Below, piece by piece: positions 1 to 9,068 of a stretch of 11,762 nucleotides of DNA. The notes under the pieces are model-generated. The model was not told where the DNA came from. It did not search any database and was given only the letters and a program-made list of their open reading frames with translations. Both the position numbers and the translations under genes were made by a program. Position 1 is the stretch's first letter. The number at the start of each line of letters is the position of its first letter. This DNA comes from CAZUZD01 sp964624465. GTDB taxonomy: Bacteria > Planctomycetota > Planctomycetia > Isosphaerales > Isosphaeraceae. The stretch lies in NCBI GenBank assembly GCA_964624465.1, contig CAZUZD010000195.1, forward strand, positions 1 to 11,762, read 5' to 3'.

Positions 1-65
1 CCGTGCCAGTGCCCGTGCCGGTGCCCCCGCCGGCCTCCGAGCCCGTCGCGGAGCCCGGGGCGTGA
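1..65 (+). CDS. C-terminal end of an unidentified upstream gene (partial)
   Basis: The third forward frame is open from the window edge to a TGA at 63-65. It encodes a Pro/Val-rich tail (PVPVPVPPP, then ASEPVAEPGA). Its stop overlaps the GTG start of yidD in a GTGA arrangement, which is typical of translationally coupled genes. In many bacteria the gene just before yidD is rnpA, the RNase P protein, so an rnpA with a low-complexity tail is a reasonable guess. Nothing in these 20 codons identifies the family, and chance readthrough of a GC-rich frame cannot be excluded. Confidence 0.45.
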   Translation, partial: VPVPVPVPPPASEPVAEPGA

Positions 66-310
66 CCCGGCGCTCGCCCGGCAGCCGGCTGGCGGGGGCC
101 GTGCTCATCGCCGGCGTCTGGGTGTACCGGGGAACGCTGGGCCTGCTCATCCAGGTCGGGATCGGGCCGGTGTGCCGGTTCGAGCCGTCGTGCAGCCAGT
201 ACATGATCGAGGCGATCCGGCTCTACGGGCCGGTCGACGGCCTGCGCCGGGGCCTGCGGCGGCTGGCGCGCTGTCACCCCTGGCACGAGGGCGGGTATGA
301 TCCACCTTGA
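62..310 (+). CDS. yidD: YidD, membrane protein insertion efficiency factor
   Basis: Small protein of 82 residues that in other bacteria lies at the inner face of the cytoplasmic membrane and helps YidC/Sec insert membrane proteins. The family signature is clear: a hydrophobic, amphipathic N-terminal stretch, then CRFEPSCSQY with cysteines at about residues 38 and 44, a basic linker, CHPW at about residue 71, and the terminal GGYDPP. Length is normal for the family. GTG at 62 is chosen because it overlaps the preceding stop (GTGA, 62-65), suggesting translational coupling; no in-frame ATG occurs before the conserved core. Unlike the common rpmH-rnpA-yidD-yidC cluster, the next gene here is a universal stress protein, so yidC is not adjacent downstream. 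Family assignment is secure; the exact start is slightly less so. Confidence 0.93.
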   Translation: MTRRSPGSRLAGAVLIAGVWVYRGTLGLLIQVGIGPVCRFEPSCSQYMIEAIRLYGPVDGLRRGLRRLARCHPWHEGGYDPP

Positions 311-315
311 GCCCT

Positions 316-355
316 CGACGGCAGCCCCCCCGGGCGGATGATCCCGCCGCCGTCG
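316..355 (+). other. Possible RNA hairpin between yidD and the stress protein gene
   Basis: Seven bases at 316-322 (CGACGGC) pair exactly with 349-355 (GCCGTCG). Inside them, GGCGG at 333-337 pairs with CCGCC at 344-348 around a six-base loop; bases 323-332 would bulge out on the 5' side. There is no T-run after it, so it is not a standard intrinsic terminator. It could attenuate or end yidD transcription, or be chance pairing in GC-rich DNA. Confidence 0.25.
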
Positions 356-386
356 TGGGCCGCCTCGCGGCTGGAGATCAACAGTC

Positions 387-1334
387 ATGGTCCGCTTTCG
401 CACCGCCCTGGTCCTCCTCGACGCCGAGGCCGACCCCGGCCGTTCGGTCGCCCTGATCCGCGCCGCCAACCTGGTGCCCGCCGAGGGCGGATCGATCACC
501 CTGGCCGGGCTGATCGAGGAACCCTCGTGGCTGGTCCGCGCCCTGCCGGGATCGGACACCATGCTGGCGGCGCTCGAGGCCCAGGTCCGCGCCCGCCTGG
601 AGGCCGCGGCCGCCCCGCTCCGGGCCGAAGGCCGCACGGTCGAGGTCCGCACGCTGGTCGGCCGCCCCCGCACCGCGGCGCTGGCCGAGGCGCAGCGGGG
701 GAACTACGACCTGGTACTCCGGGACGGACCCGCGGAGATCGCCGATGGCCCGTCGGCGCTCGACCTGGACGTGCTCGGCGGGTCGCCCCACGCCGCGGTC
801 CTGGTCCTCCAGGCGATCTCCCCCGGCGGCCCGCAGCGGGTGCTGGCGGCCGTGGACCCGACCCCGCCGCCCGACGCCACCGAGACGGCGCTGAACCTGG
901 ACGTCCGCGAGCCGGCCGCCGGCCACGACGACGCGATCCTGGCCCACGCCGCCGCATTGGCCGATCGGATCGGGGGCGAGCTGCACGTCGTGCACGCGCA
1001 GTCGGTGCCCGGCGAGTCGCTGCTGCGGGGCCAGTCGAAGCTCTCGGCCGGCGAGGTCGACGACTACCTGGCCGCCGCCCGCGCCGCGTTGCAGCAGGCG
1101 CTCGACGCGTTGCTGGCCAGGCACCCCGGCCTGGTGCCGCCGGAGCGGGTCCATGTCGCGCACGGTCCGGCCGACGAGGCCGTGCTGGCCGTGGCCGACG
1201 AGCTGGGCGCCGGGGTGGTCGTGCTCGGCACGGCGGCCCGCACGGGCCTTTCTCGACTGGTCCTGGGCAACACGTCGGAGACGATCGCCCGCAGCTTCCC
1301 CGGCACCGTCGTGACGGTCGCCCGGCCCACCTGA
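387..1334 (+). CDS. Tandem universal stress protein (UspE-like, two Usp domains)
   Basis: A 315-residue cytoplasmic protein with two universal-stress-protein domains, the same size and plan as Escherichia coli UspE. The second domain (about 150-314) is well preserved: RVLAAVDP opens its first strand, ELHVVHAQ follows, and the nucleotide-loop region reads GTAARTG...LGNT at 281-296. The usual G-x2-G-x9-G-S/T loop has Ala at 284 where the second Gly is expected, so ATP binding may be weakened. The first domain (about 1-140) ends in VLGGSPHAAVLVLQ and lacks a recognisable ATP loop. ATG at 387 is supported by GGAGAT at 373-378, eight bases upstream. The gene sits 54 bases ahead of a P-type ATPase on the same strand, suggesting co-expression in a stress or ion-homeostasis response. 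The family is clear; the stress sensed is unknown. Confidence 0.9.
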   Translation: MVRFRTALVLLDAEADPGRSVALIRAANLVPAEGGSITLAGLIEEPSWLVRALPGSDTMLAALEAQVRARLEAAAAPLRAEGRTVEVRTLVGRPRTAALAEAQRGNYDLVLRDGPAEIADGPSALDLDVLGGSPHAAVLVLQAISPGGPQRVLAAVDPTPPPDATETALNLDVREPAAGHDDAILAHAAALADRIGGELHVVHAQSVPGESLLRGQSKLSAGEVDDYLAAARAALQQALDALLARHPGLVPPERVHVAHGPADEAVLAVADELGAGVVVLGTAARTGLSRLVLGNTSETIARSFPGTVVTVARPT

Positions 1335-1388
1335 CCGGGTCGTGGAGTGGATCGGACCGGATCGTTCCTGGACCCCGGAGCCTCTTGC

Positions 1389-4184
<2,796 letters not shown>

Positions 4185-4367
4185 GCGCCAGGCCGCCCGC
4201 CGGGTCTCGTCGTCGAACGCCCACGCCCCGAATGGCTTGGCCAGGGCCGCCTGAGGAAACTGCGGCAGTCGGCGATCACGACTCCAGGTGGTGCCCGGCC
4301 GACTCCGCAGGCGATGCGGCAGCGAAGATCGAGGGGTCCGCTCGACTTCGAGGCATCGCCCCGAACT

Positions 4368-4394
4368 CGGTTGCCGTCGCAGCGAAGGCAACCG
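4368..4394 (+). repeat. Inverted repeat / hairpin in the intergenic region
   Basis: CGGTTGCC (4368-4375) is the exact reverse complement of GGCAACCG (4387-4394). After a single G/A mismatch, TCG (4377-4379) and CGA (4383-4385) extend the stem to a three-base loop, giving 11 pairs in total. No T-run follows, so a Rho-independent terminator is unlikely. It could protect the ATPase transcript end or be part of a larger RNA fold. Confidence 0.4.
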
Positions 4395-4416
4395 GAGACG
4401 TTGAGCTGTCCAGGCT

Positions 4417-4431
4417 GATTCCACCGGAATC
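4417..4431 (+). repeat. Short inverted repeat GATTCC-ACC-GGAATC
   Basis: A perfect six-base inverted repeat with a three-base spacer lies 22 bases after the hairpin at 4368-4394. It is flanked by two CCAGG copies at 4410-4414 and 4431-4435. Such a short element could be a protein-binding palindrome or a small hairpin; on its own it is weak evidence. Confidence 0.3.
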
Positions 4432-4619
4432 CAGGCCGTTCGCCGACCCCGACACGCTCCCGAGGCATGGGCCTTTGGACTGGCTGCAACCCACGCCCAT
4501 AACGTTCAAAACGACGGACGGTGTCCCTGAGTTCTGAATGGTAGGACTCGAATCGAAAACGCCAGGCGAATGGGGCTCACGACGCTCCCGGCCTACGTCT
4601 TCCCGGAGAGGTGACCGTG

Positions 4620-4922
4620 ATGACACAGCTCGCGCCCCTGTACATCCAACTCTTGCAGGTCGGGTTGATCGTCTTGCGGCAGGCGGTCGAGTCGGGGGAC
4701 CGCGAATGGTTCGATGCCGAACTCGAGCTACTCCACAACGTCCCGAGCCTGATCGAAGAGGCAAACACGGCCCGTCACCGTTACTTCTGGGACCAGGAAC
4801 GGACCCGTTATCTCGAATGGGTCTCCGGGTCGGGCCGGGACCTGGCCAGGTCGCGAATGCGGACGTTCTACGAACCGATCTGGGATGAGATGGAGCCCCT
4901 CGTCCATCAGCTCCTGGCGTAG
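4620..4922 (+). CDS. Small hypothetical protein, function unknown
   Basis: I do not recognise this 100-residue protein. It reads as a soluble, mostly helical, acidic and aromatic-rich polypeptide. A hydrophobic N-terminal helix (LAPLYIQLLQVGLIVL) is followed by a charged middle (ESGDREWFDAELELLHNVPS) and a tail containing RHRYFWDQERTRYLEW and FYEPIWDEMEPLV. The first helix is too short and polar-flanked to be a confident membrane anchor. ATG 4620 is preferred: GGAGAG at 4605-4610 lies nine bases upstream, whereas the in-frame GTG at 4611 abuts that site. Codons are less GC-biased than in the neighbours, yet the frame is sensible and ends in TAG. A possible terminator follows 24 bases later, suggesting a monocistronic gene. 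That it is a real gene is likely; no function is proposed. Confidence 0.7.
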   Translation: MTQLAPLYIQLLQVGLIVLRQAVESGDREWFDAELELLHNVPSLIEEANTARHRYFWDQERTRYLEWVSGSGRDLARSRMRTFYEPIWDEMEPLVHQLLA

Positions 4923-4946
4923 ATCGGGATTCGTATCGCGCCGGCA

Positions 4947-4974
4947 GCGTTCTCACGAGCAGAGCCGTGAACGC
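4947..4974 (+). terminator. Possible terminator hairpin after the small hypothetical gene
   Basis: GCGTT (4947-4951) and CACG (4954-4957), separated by a two-base bulge, pair with CGTG (4966-4969) and AACGC (4970-4974), giving nine pairs and an eight-base loop. T-rich bases follow (CTTCATGGTTTTC, from 4978), though not a continuous run directly after the stem. Its place just past the TAG at 4922 fits an imperfect intrinsic terminator. Confidence 0.4.
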
Positions 4975-5032
4975 CGCCTTCATGGTTTTCACGCGAAAGC
5001 GGCCCGGGGATGGTCGCGCACCGGGAGGCGTC

Positions 5033-5062
5033 TCGATCGGGGAGACCGGTGCGGGCTAGAAT
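5033..5062 (+). promoter_or_regulatory. Candidate promoter for the hydrolase gene
   Basis: TAGAAT at 5057-5062 resembles a -10 box, with a weak TCGATC (three of six matches to TTGACA) 18 bases upstream. It lies 51 bases before the ATG at 5114 and downstream of the candidate terminator, where a promoter is expected. Two other genes in the window have a similar -10-like hexamer at a comparable distance. Confidence 0.3.
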
Positions 5063-5113
5063 CGGGCGACGCCCCGGACCGTCCCGGGAGTCCGGCTCCT
5101 CCGAGGCTCGCCC

Positions 5114-7756
5114 ATGCTGCGCCCTGCTCCGTGGTCCGTCCGCAACGGCGATCGAACCCGGGCGCGGGCCGTCGCGAGCGGACTGCTGGCCCTCACGCTG
5201 CTGGCCGTTCCCGAACTGGCGATGGCGGCGCAGGCGACGGGACTGGCTCCAGGCGCCGGGGTCGAGGCCGAGCTGGCGGCGCGGCGGCGGTTGCCGGCGG
5301 CGGTGCCGGCGCCGGACCCGAGGACGGTGCGACGGCATGGGGCGGGGACAGCGTATCCGCAGGCCGGCTGGCTGGTGGTGCATATCGAGGGCGAGCCGTA
5401 CGAGCGCGGGTACCAGCATGGGCGGCTGCTGGGCCGGGAGATCGAGCAGTTCATCGAGGCGCAGGCCCGGTTCCACGGGCCCCGGAGCCCGGCCGACGGC
5501 TGGAAGGCGCTGCGGACCCTGACCAACGCGTTGTTCCTGCGGCAGTTTGACGCCGAGCTGCTCGAGGAGATGCAGGGGATCGCCGACGGCGCCGCGGCCG
5601 CCGGGGCGCTGGCGCTGGGGCAGCCGATCGAGCTGCTGGACATCGTCACGCTCAACGCCGAGATCGAGGCCAGTGCCCTGGACGACGCCCTGGCGCGCAC
5701 CCCGGTCGGGCTCGAAGGCAAGGTCTTCCGCGAGCCGGCCGCCGCCAACCGGCCCAGGCCGCCGCACGTGGACCACTGCTCGGCGTTCCTCGCCACCGGA
5801 CCGGCCACGGCCGACGGCAAGCTGGTCGTCGGGCACCTGACGATGTGGAACCTCGACCACGCCCGGTTCTTCAACGTCTGGCTCGACATCCAGCCGGCGC
5901 ACGGCCACCGGGTGCGGATGCAGACCTATCCCGGCGGGATCCAGAGCGGCACGGATTTTTACCTCAACGACGCCGGCCTGGTCGTCTGCGAGACGACGAT
6001 CCCGCAGACGGCCTTCGAGCCCCGCAGCCGCCCGCTCGCCGGCCGGATCCGGCGCGCCCTGCAGGACTCCGACTCGATCGACGGCGTGGTGGCCGCCCTC
6101 CGCGACGGCAACAACGGCCTGTACGCCAACGAGTGGCTGATCGGCGACGCCAAGACCGACGAGGCGGCGATGTTCGAGCTGGGCACGCATCGCTCCCGCC
6201 TCTGGCGCAGCAGCCGGGGGGAGTGGTTCGGCGGCACGCCCGGCTTCTACTGGGGCTGCAACACGACCAAGGACCTCGACGTGCGGCTCGAGACCGTGCC
6301 CGGCGTGCTGGGCAAGCCGGCCAACGTCGTGTTCCACCCCGAGGACCGCGACCGCGCCTGGCTGGGGCTGTACGACGCCCACCACGGCCGGATCGATGCG
6401 GCGTTCGGCGTCCGGGCGCTGACGACCCCGCCGCTGGCCGCGTTCCGCTCGATCGACGCCAAGGTGGCCACCTCCGACCAGATCCGGCGACTGGAGGCGC
6501 ACGCCGTCTTCGGCCCGCCGCTGGGCCGGGTCTGGGAGCCGACGGCCGAGGACCTGAGGCGCGACCCCGAGCTCGTGCCCCTGTTCCCGAACGACTGGAC
6601 CCTGCTGGGCGCGGTCGAGCCGCCGCCGGCGTCGGACGAGGGTCCCGAGCCGGTCGACCTGCTCGGCCCGAGCCCCCGGGCGCGGGCGCACGCGCCCCAG
6701 GTCGAGGGCCGGCGGCCGCCGGCCTGGCACGGCACGATCCTTCCCGGGGAGCCGGGCGACCTCTGGCTGGCCTCGGCGTTCAGCGACTTCGAGAAGCTCG
6801 TCGCCCTGGAGCGCGGGCTGGAGGACGACGCCGACCGCGACGAGCGGCTGGCCGTCGCCCGGTTCGCCGCCACCTCGCAGGCGCTGGCCGCCCGCGCGCG
6901 GCTGGGCCGCGATGTCCCCCTGACGGCGATCCGGCCCGATCTCCGCGACGACGCCCCCGCCCACCTGGCCGCCGGCAAGGGCGTGCTGCTGCTCGACGCG
7001 CTGCGGCGCACGCTGGGGGCGGAGCCGTTCGACGCCGCCATGGACCGCTTCGGCCGCGCGCACGCCGGCCAGGCCGCGACCACCGACACCTTCTTTGCCG
7101 CGATGGCCGAGGCCCACGGCGAGTCGCTCGACGAACTCCGCGCCGCCGGGCTGGGGCCCGAGCCATGGTCCGCCTTCGGGCCCGAGGTCGCCGCCCGCGC
7201 CGCGACGGGGCGGGCCTGGACGGTGGCCAGCTTCGAGCACGAGCCGGAGCAGGCGGTGATCGTCGTCGGGACGCTGGCCGAGGCCGACGCCAACCGCGCG
7301 GCGGCCGGCCGGCTCCAGGACCAGATCCGCCGCCGCTGGGCGAACGTGACGGTCCCCGTCGTCACCGACACCGCGCTGACGGCCGACGACCGCCGGGGCC
7401 GGCACCTGCTGCTGGTCGGCCGCCCGGCGACGAACCGGATCGCCGCCGAGCTGGCCGGGGCCTGGCCGTTGCAGTTCGGCGCCGGGTCGTTCACGCTCGA
7501 TGGCACGACCTATGCCCACCCGGCCAGCGCGGTGATCGCCGCCGGCCCGCACCCGGACTCGCCGTCGCGGAGCGTGGTCCTGTTCGCCGGCCTGGGCGGC
7601 GGGGCCACCTGGCAGGCCGTCGGGAGCCTGCCGAACCCGGAGCTGGAGCCGCTGACCGACTCGGCCGAGGTCGTCGTGATCGAGGCCGGCACCCCGCCCC
7701 GCCGGCTCGTGCCCGCCGCGGCCGACCCGGTGCCGGCCGGCGTGGCGGGCCCCTGA
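5114..7756 (+). CDS. Secreted C45-family Cys-nucleophile hydrolase with degenerate M1-like C-terminal segment
   Basis: An 880-residue exported protein. Residues 1-38 form a signal peptide: basic start, hydrophobic GLLALTLLAV, AMA before the cut. Residues about 80-450 match the C45 autoproteolytic acyltransferase/phospholipase-B-like family: EGEPYERGYQHGRLLG, then EEMQGIADG, then HC-SAF with Cys222 as likely N-terminal nucleophile freed by self-cleavage, then ANEWLIGDAKT and GFYWGCNTT. Such enzymes hydrolyse or transfer amide-linked acyl groups; the substrate here is unknown. Residues about 549-682 resemble the part of M1 aminopeptidases after the zinc site: DLWLASAF where DLWLNEGF is usual, then AAGKGVLLLDALRRTLG and ATTDTFFAAMAEAHG. 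HExxH is absent and the third zinc ligand is Ser554, so this part looks non-catalytic. A final domain (about 710-855) contains LLLVGRPATNRIAAEL. GAGG at 5103-5106 supports the start. A flavin-fold gene follows 41 bases later. Confidence 0.85.
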   Translation: MLRPAPWSVRNGDRTRARAVASGLLALTLLAVPELAMAAQATGLAPGAGVEAELAARRRLPAAVPAPDPRTVRRHGAGTAYPQAGWLVVHIEGEPYERGYQHGRLLGREIEQFIEAQARFHGPRSPADGWKALRTLTNALFLRQFDAELLEEMQGIADGAAAAGALALGQPIELLDIVTLNAEIEASALDDALARTPVGLEGKVFREPAAANRPRPPHVDHCSAFLATGPATADGKLVVGHLTMWNLDHARFFNVWLDIQPAHGHRVRMQTYPGGIQSGTDFYLNDAGLVVCETTIPQTAFEPRSRPLAGRIRRALQDSDSIDGVVAALRDGNNGLYANEWLIGDAKTDEAAMFELGTHRSRLWRSSRGEWFGGTPGFYWGCNTTKDLDVRLETVPGVLGKPANVVFHPEDRDRAWLGLYDAHHGRIDAAFGVRALTTPPLAAFRSIDAKVATSDQIRRLEAHAVFGPPLGRVWEPTAEDLRRDPELVPLFPNDWTLLGAVEPPPASDEGPEPVDLLGPSPRARAHAPQVEGRRPPAWHGTILPGEPGDLWLASAFSDFEKLVALERGLEDDADRDERLAVARFAATSQALAARARLGRDVPLTAIRPDLRDDAPAHLAAGKGVLLLDALRRTLGAEPFDAAMDRFGRAHAGQAATTDTFFAAMAEAHGESLDELRAAGLGPEPWSAFGPEVAARAATGRAWTVASFEHEPEQAVIVVGTLAEADANRAAAGRLQDQIRRRWANVTVPVVTDTALTADDRRGRHLLLVGRPATNRIAAELAGAWPLQFGAGSFTLDGTTYAHPASAVIAAGPHPDSPSRSVVLFAGLGGGATWQAVGSLPNPELEPLTDSAEVVVIEAGTPPRRLVPAAADPVPAGVAGP

Positions 7757-7797
7757 GCGTTTCCCCGTCGAACCGCCCTCAACCTGGAGCCCGGACC

Positions 7798-8265
7798 ATG
7801 GCGCGACCCGATCCCGAGCCGGTGGACGTGCAGGCGCTGCCCGAGCTGGCCCGCGCGGTCATGCGGTCGGCGCGGTTCCCGATGCTGGCGACCATCGACG
7901 GCGGCCACCCCCGGGTGCGGCCGGTCTCGCCGGTGCGCACGGTCGGGTTCCACGTCTACGTGGCCAACCTGCGGCCCTACGAGAAGACGGCCCAGATCGC
8001 CTCGAACCCGCTGGTCGAGCTGTGTTACCTCGACGACCGGCACGATCAGGTGCGGATTGCCGGCCGGGCCGAGGTGGTCGACGACGCGGCGACGCTGGCC
8101 TCGATCTGGGACGAGAACCCGCTGCTGCGGCAGTACCTGGGCACGCCCGAGAATCCGGCCCTGATCGTCTACCGGATCGTGCCCGAGCGGGTGCGGTTCA
8201 TGCGCGAGTGGGCCCTGGCATATCACGAGATCCCGCTCGACGACTCGGGGGAGGCGGCCTCCTGA
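7798..8265 (+). CDS. Pyridoxamine 5'-phosphate oxidase-family (FMN-binding split-barrel) protein
   Basis: A 155-residue cytoplasmic protein with the split-barrel fold. The opening helix and strand (ARAVMRSARFPMLATIDGG), the HPRVRPVSPV strand, HVYVANLRPYEKTAQIASNP and the following LVELCYLDDRHDQVRIAGR strand match general-stress or PPOX-class proteins that bind FMN, or sometimes F420 or haem. It lacks the length and C-terminal region of true PdxH, so vitamin B6 synthesis is not the likely role; a flavin-dependent reductase or stress function is more probable. The start is supported by GGAG at 7785-7788, nine bases before the ATG. It lies 41 bases after the C45-type hydrolase on the same strand and may share its transcript. 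The cofactor and substrate cannot be read from the sequence. Confidence 0.88.
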   Translation: MARPDPEPVDVQALPELARAVMRSARFPMLATIDGGHPRVRPVSPVRTVGFHVYVANLRPYEKTAQIASNPLVELCYLDDRHDQVRIAGRAEVVDDAATLASIWDENPLLRQYLGTPENPALIVYRIVPERVRFMREWALAYHEIPLDDSGEAAS

Positions 8266-8339
8266 GCCGGGCCGGGCCGGCCGGTCGGGATTGCCGGATT
8301 CAGCTTCGAGCATATCCATTGGCCAGCAAACCCGAGCAC

Positions 8340-8369
8340 TGGACCCGATGGCGATGGGTCCGGTAGCAT
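8340..8369 (+). promoter_or_regulatory. Candidate promoter for the MarR-type gene
   Basis: TGGACC (8340-8345, four of six matches to TTGACA) and TAGCAT (8364-8369) are 18 bases apart. They lie about 80 bases before the GTG at 8450, in a locally AT-richer patch after the PPOX gene. Sequence resemblance only. Confidence 0.3.
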
Positions 8370-8387
8370 GAGGATCGTGGCCGGCAG

Positions 8388-8397
8388 GGCCGCGGCC
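8388..8397. promoter_or_regulatory. Possible operator palindrome upstream of the MarR-type gene
   Basis: GGCCGCGGCC is a perfect ten-base palindrome lying roughly 12 to 20 bases after the expected transcription start and 52 bases before the regulator's start codon. MarR proteins bind palindromes and often repress their own genes, so it could be an autoregulatory operator. In DNA this GC-rich such palindromes arise often by chance. Confidence 0.2.
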
Positions 8398-8449
8398 TGT
8401 CGGACCGGGCCTGCGGCCGTGATCTGGCCCGGTTTCGGGGGGTCGGGCC

Positions 8450-8966
8450 GTGCAGCCTTACGATTTCGAGCAGAGCCTGATCTACTGGGTGTGCACCACC
8501 GCGCACGCCCTGGAGCGGGCCCTCAACGAGGAGCTGGCCCCGTACGGGATCACGTATCGGCAGTGGCAGGTGCTGGGCTGCCTGACCTGCCACGGCGAGC
8601 TCACCCAGGCGGAGCTGGCCNNNNNNNNNNGAGGCCCCGACGCTGGCCGGGGTGCTCGACCGCATGGAGCGCGACGGCTGGATCCAGCGGCGGTCGTGCC
8701 AGGTGGACCGCCGCAAGAAGTTCCTGAGCCTGACGCCCAAGGTCGAGCCGATCTGGGAGACGATCACCACGGCCTCGCGGCGGGTCCGGGCCCAGGCGGC
8801 GCAGGGCCTGCCCGACGCGCGGGTGCAGCAGCTGATCGCCGAGCTGGCGGGCGTTCGCGGCCGCGTCAGCCCCGGGGAGCCGGGTACCTGCCGGCCGGGC
8901 GACCCGACGGCGGCGCTGAACGGCCGCAAGCCGGCGGTGTCGCGCACCGGCGGACCGGAGGACTGA
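8450..8966 (+). CDS. MarR-family transcriptional regulator (interrupted by an assembly gap)
   Basis: Winged-helix DNA-binding regulator. The first part (57 codons from GTG 8450) reads EQSLIYWVCTTAHALERALN, then GITYRQWQVLGCLTCHGELT and QAELA: the dimer helix and first half of the HTH. After ten Ns, the frame beginning GAG at 8631 continues EAPTLAGVLDRMERDGWI and the wing QVDRRKKFLSLTP, ending with TGA at 8964-8966. MarR spacing between ELA and EAPTL calls for about five residues, that is 15 bases, and 15 bases would also restore the frame; the ten Ns do not. So the apparent frameshift is an assembly artefact, and a full protein of about 173 residues is expected. Cysteines at 15, 44 and 47 could allow redox sensing, but none aligns with the reactive OhrR cysteine. 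The start has only a weak G-rich ribosome site. Target genes unknown. Confidence 0.85.
8621..8630. other. Assembly gap (10 N)
   Basis: Ten unknown bases break the recognition-helix region of the MarR-type gene. The reading frames on either side differ, but both match the family in the proper order, so the true gap is probably longer than ten bases; 15 fits both family spacing and frame. Confidence 0.95.
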
Positions 8967-8995
8967 ATCGGACCAGCCCGCCGACGAGACTGGCA

Positions 8996-9025
8996 TGGCC
9001 AGGGGCGTCGGCGGGTGGGTAAGCT
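8996..9025 (+). promoter_or_regulatory. Candidate promoter for the receiver gene
   Basis: TGGCCA (8996-9001, four of six matches to TTGACA) and TAAGCT (9020-9025) are 18 bases apart and end 43 bases before the ATG at 9069. The spacing equals that of the candidate promoter before the MarR-type gene. Resemblance only. Confidence 0.28.
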
Positions 9026-9068
9026 GGCCCTTCTGGCTGCCCCCAGTCGCCCCGGAGCGGATGCCGCC

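Larger units (their letters stand above)
4185..4619. other. Long intergenic region with lower GC and several palindromes
   Basis: About 435 bases separate the ATPase stop from the next credible start. GC is visibly lower than in the flanking genes and third codon positions show no clear GC bias in any frame. The forward frame is open to a TGA at 4535-4537, but it has no start near a ribosome site and no family resemblance, and I do not call it. Short inverted repeats cluster in the second half: TCGAG/CTCGA (4329-4333/4341-4345), the 4368-4394 hairpin, GATTCC/GGAATC (4417-4422/4426-4431) and ATGGGC/GCCCAT (4467-4472/4495-4500). It may hold the ATPase mRNA 3' end, a structured RNA, or the leader of the small gene at 4620. 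No transposase fragment is visible. Confidence 0.5.

Noticed and set aside
3..23. GTGCC-type short tandem repeat at the left edge
   Set aside because: It is explained by the PV dipeptide repeat of the upstream protein tail and is too short to call a separate repeat element or CRISPR-like array.
4185..4537. Open forward frame across the intergenic region ending in TGA at 4535-4537
   Set aside because: It continues an out-of-frame shadow of the ATPase gene, has no start with a ribosome site and no known domain; codon bias is unlike the genes around it.
4276..4992. A 238-residue minus-strand frame covering the intergenic stretch and the small gene
   Set aside because: No family resemblance, Ser/Arg/Pro-rich composition and no ribosome site; it opposes the better-supported gene at 4620.
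4907..7552. An 881-residue minus-strand frame opposite the hydrolase
   Set aside because: Antisense low-complexity sequence without motifs; the plus strand carries the coherent protein.
5845..7797. A long plus-strand frame leading into the PPOX gene from inside the hydrolase gene
   Set aside because: This part is Arg/Pro/Gly-rich shadow sequence over the hydrolase. The PPOX domain starts at the ATG at 7798 with a good ribosome site, so no fusion protein is proposed.
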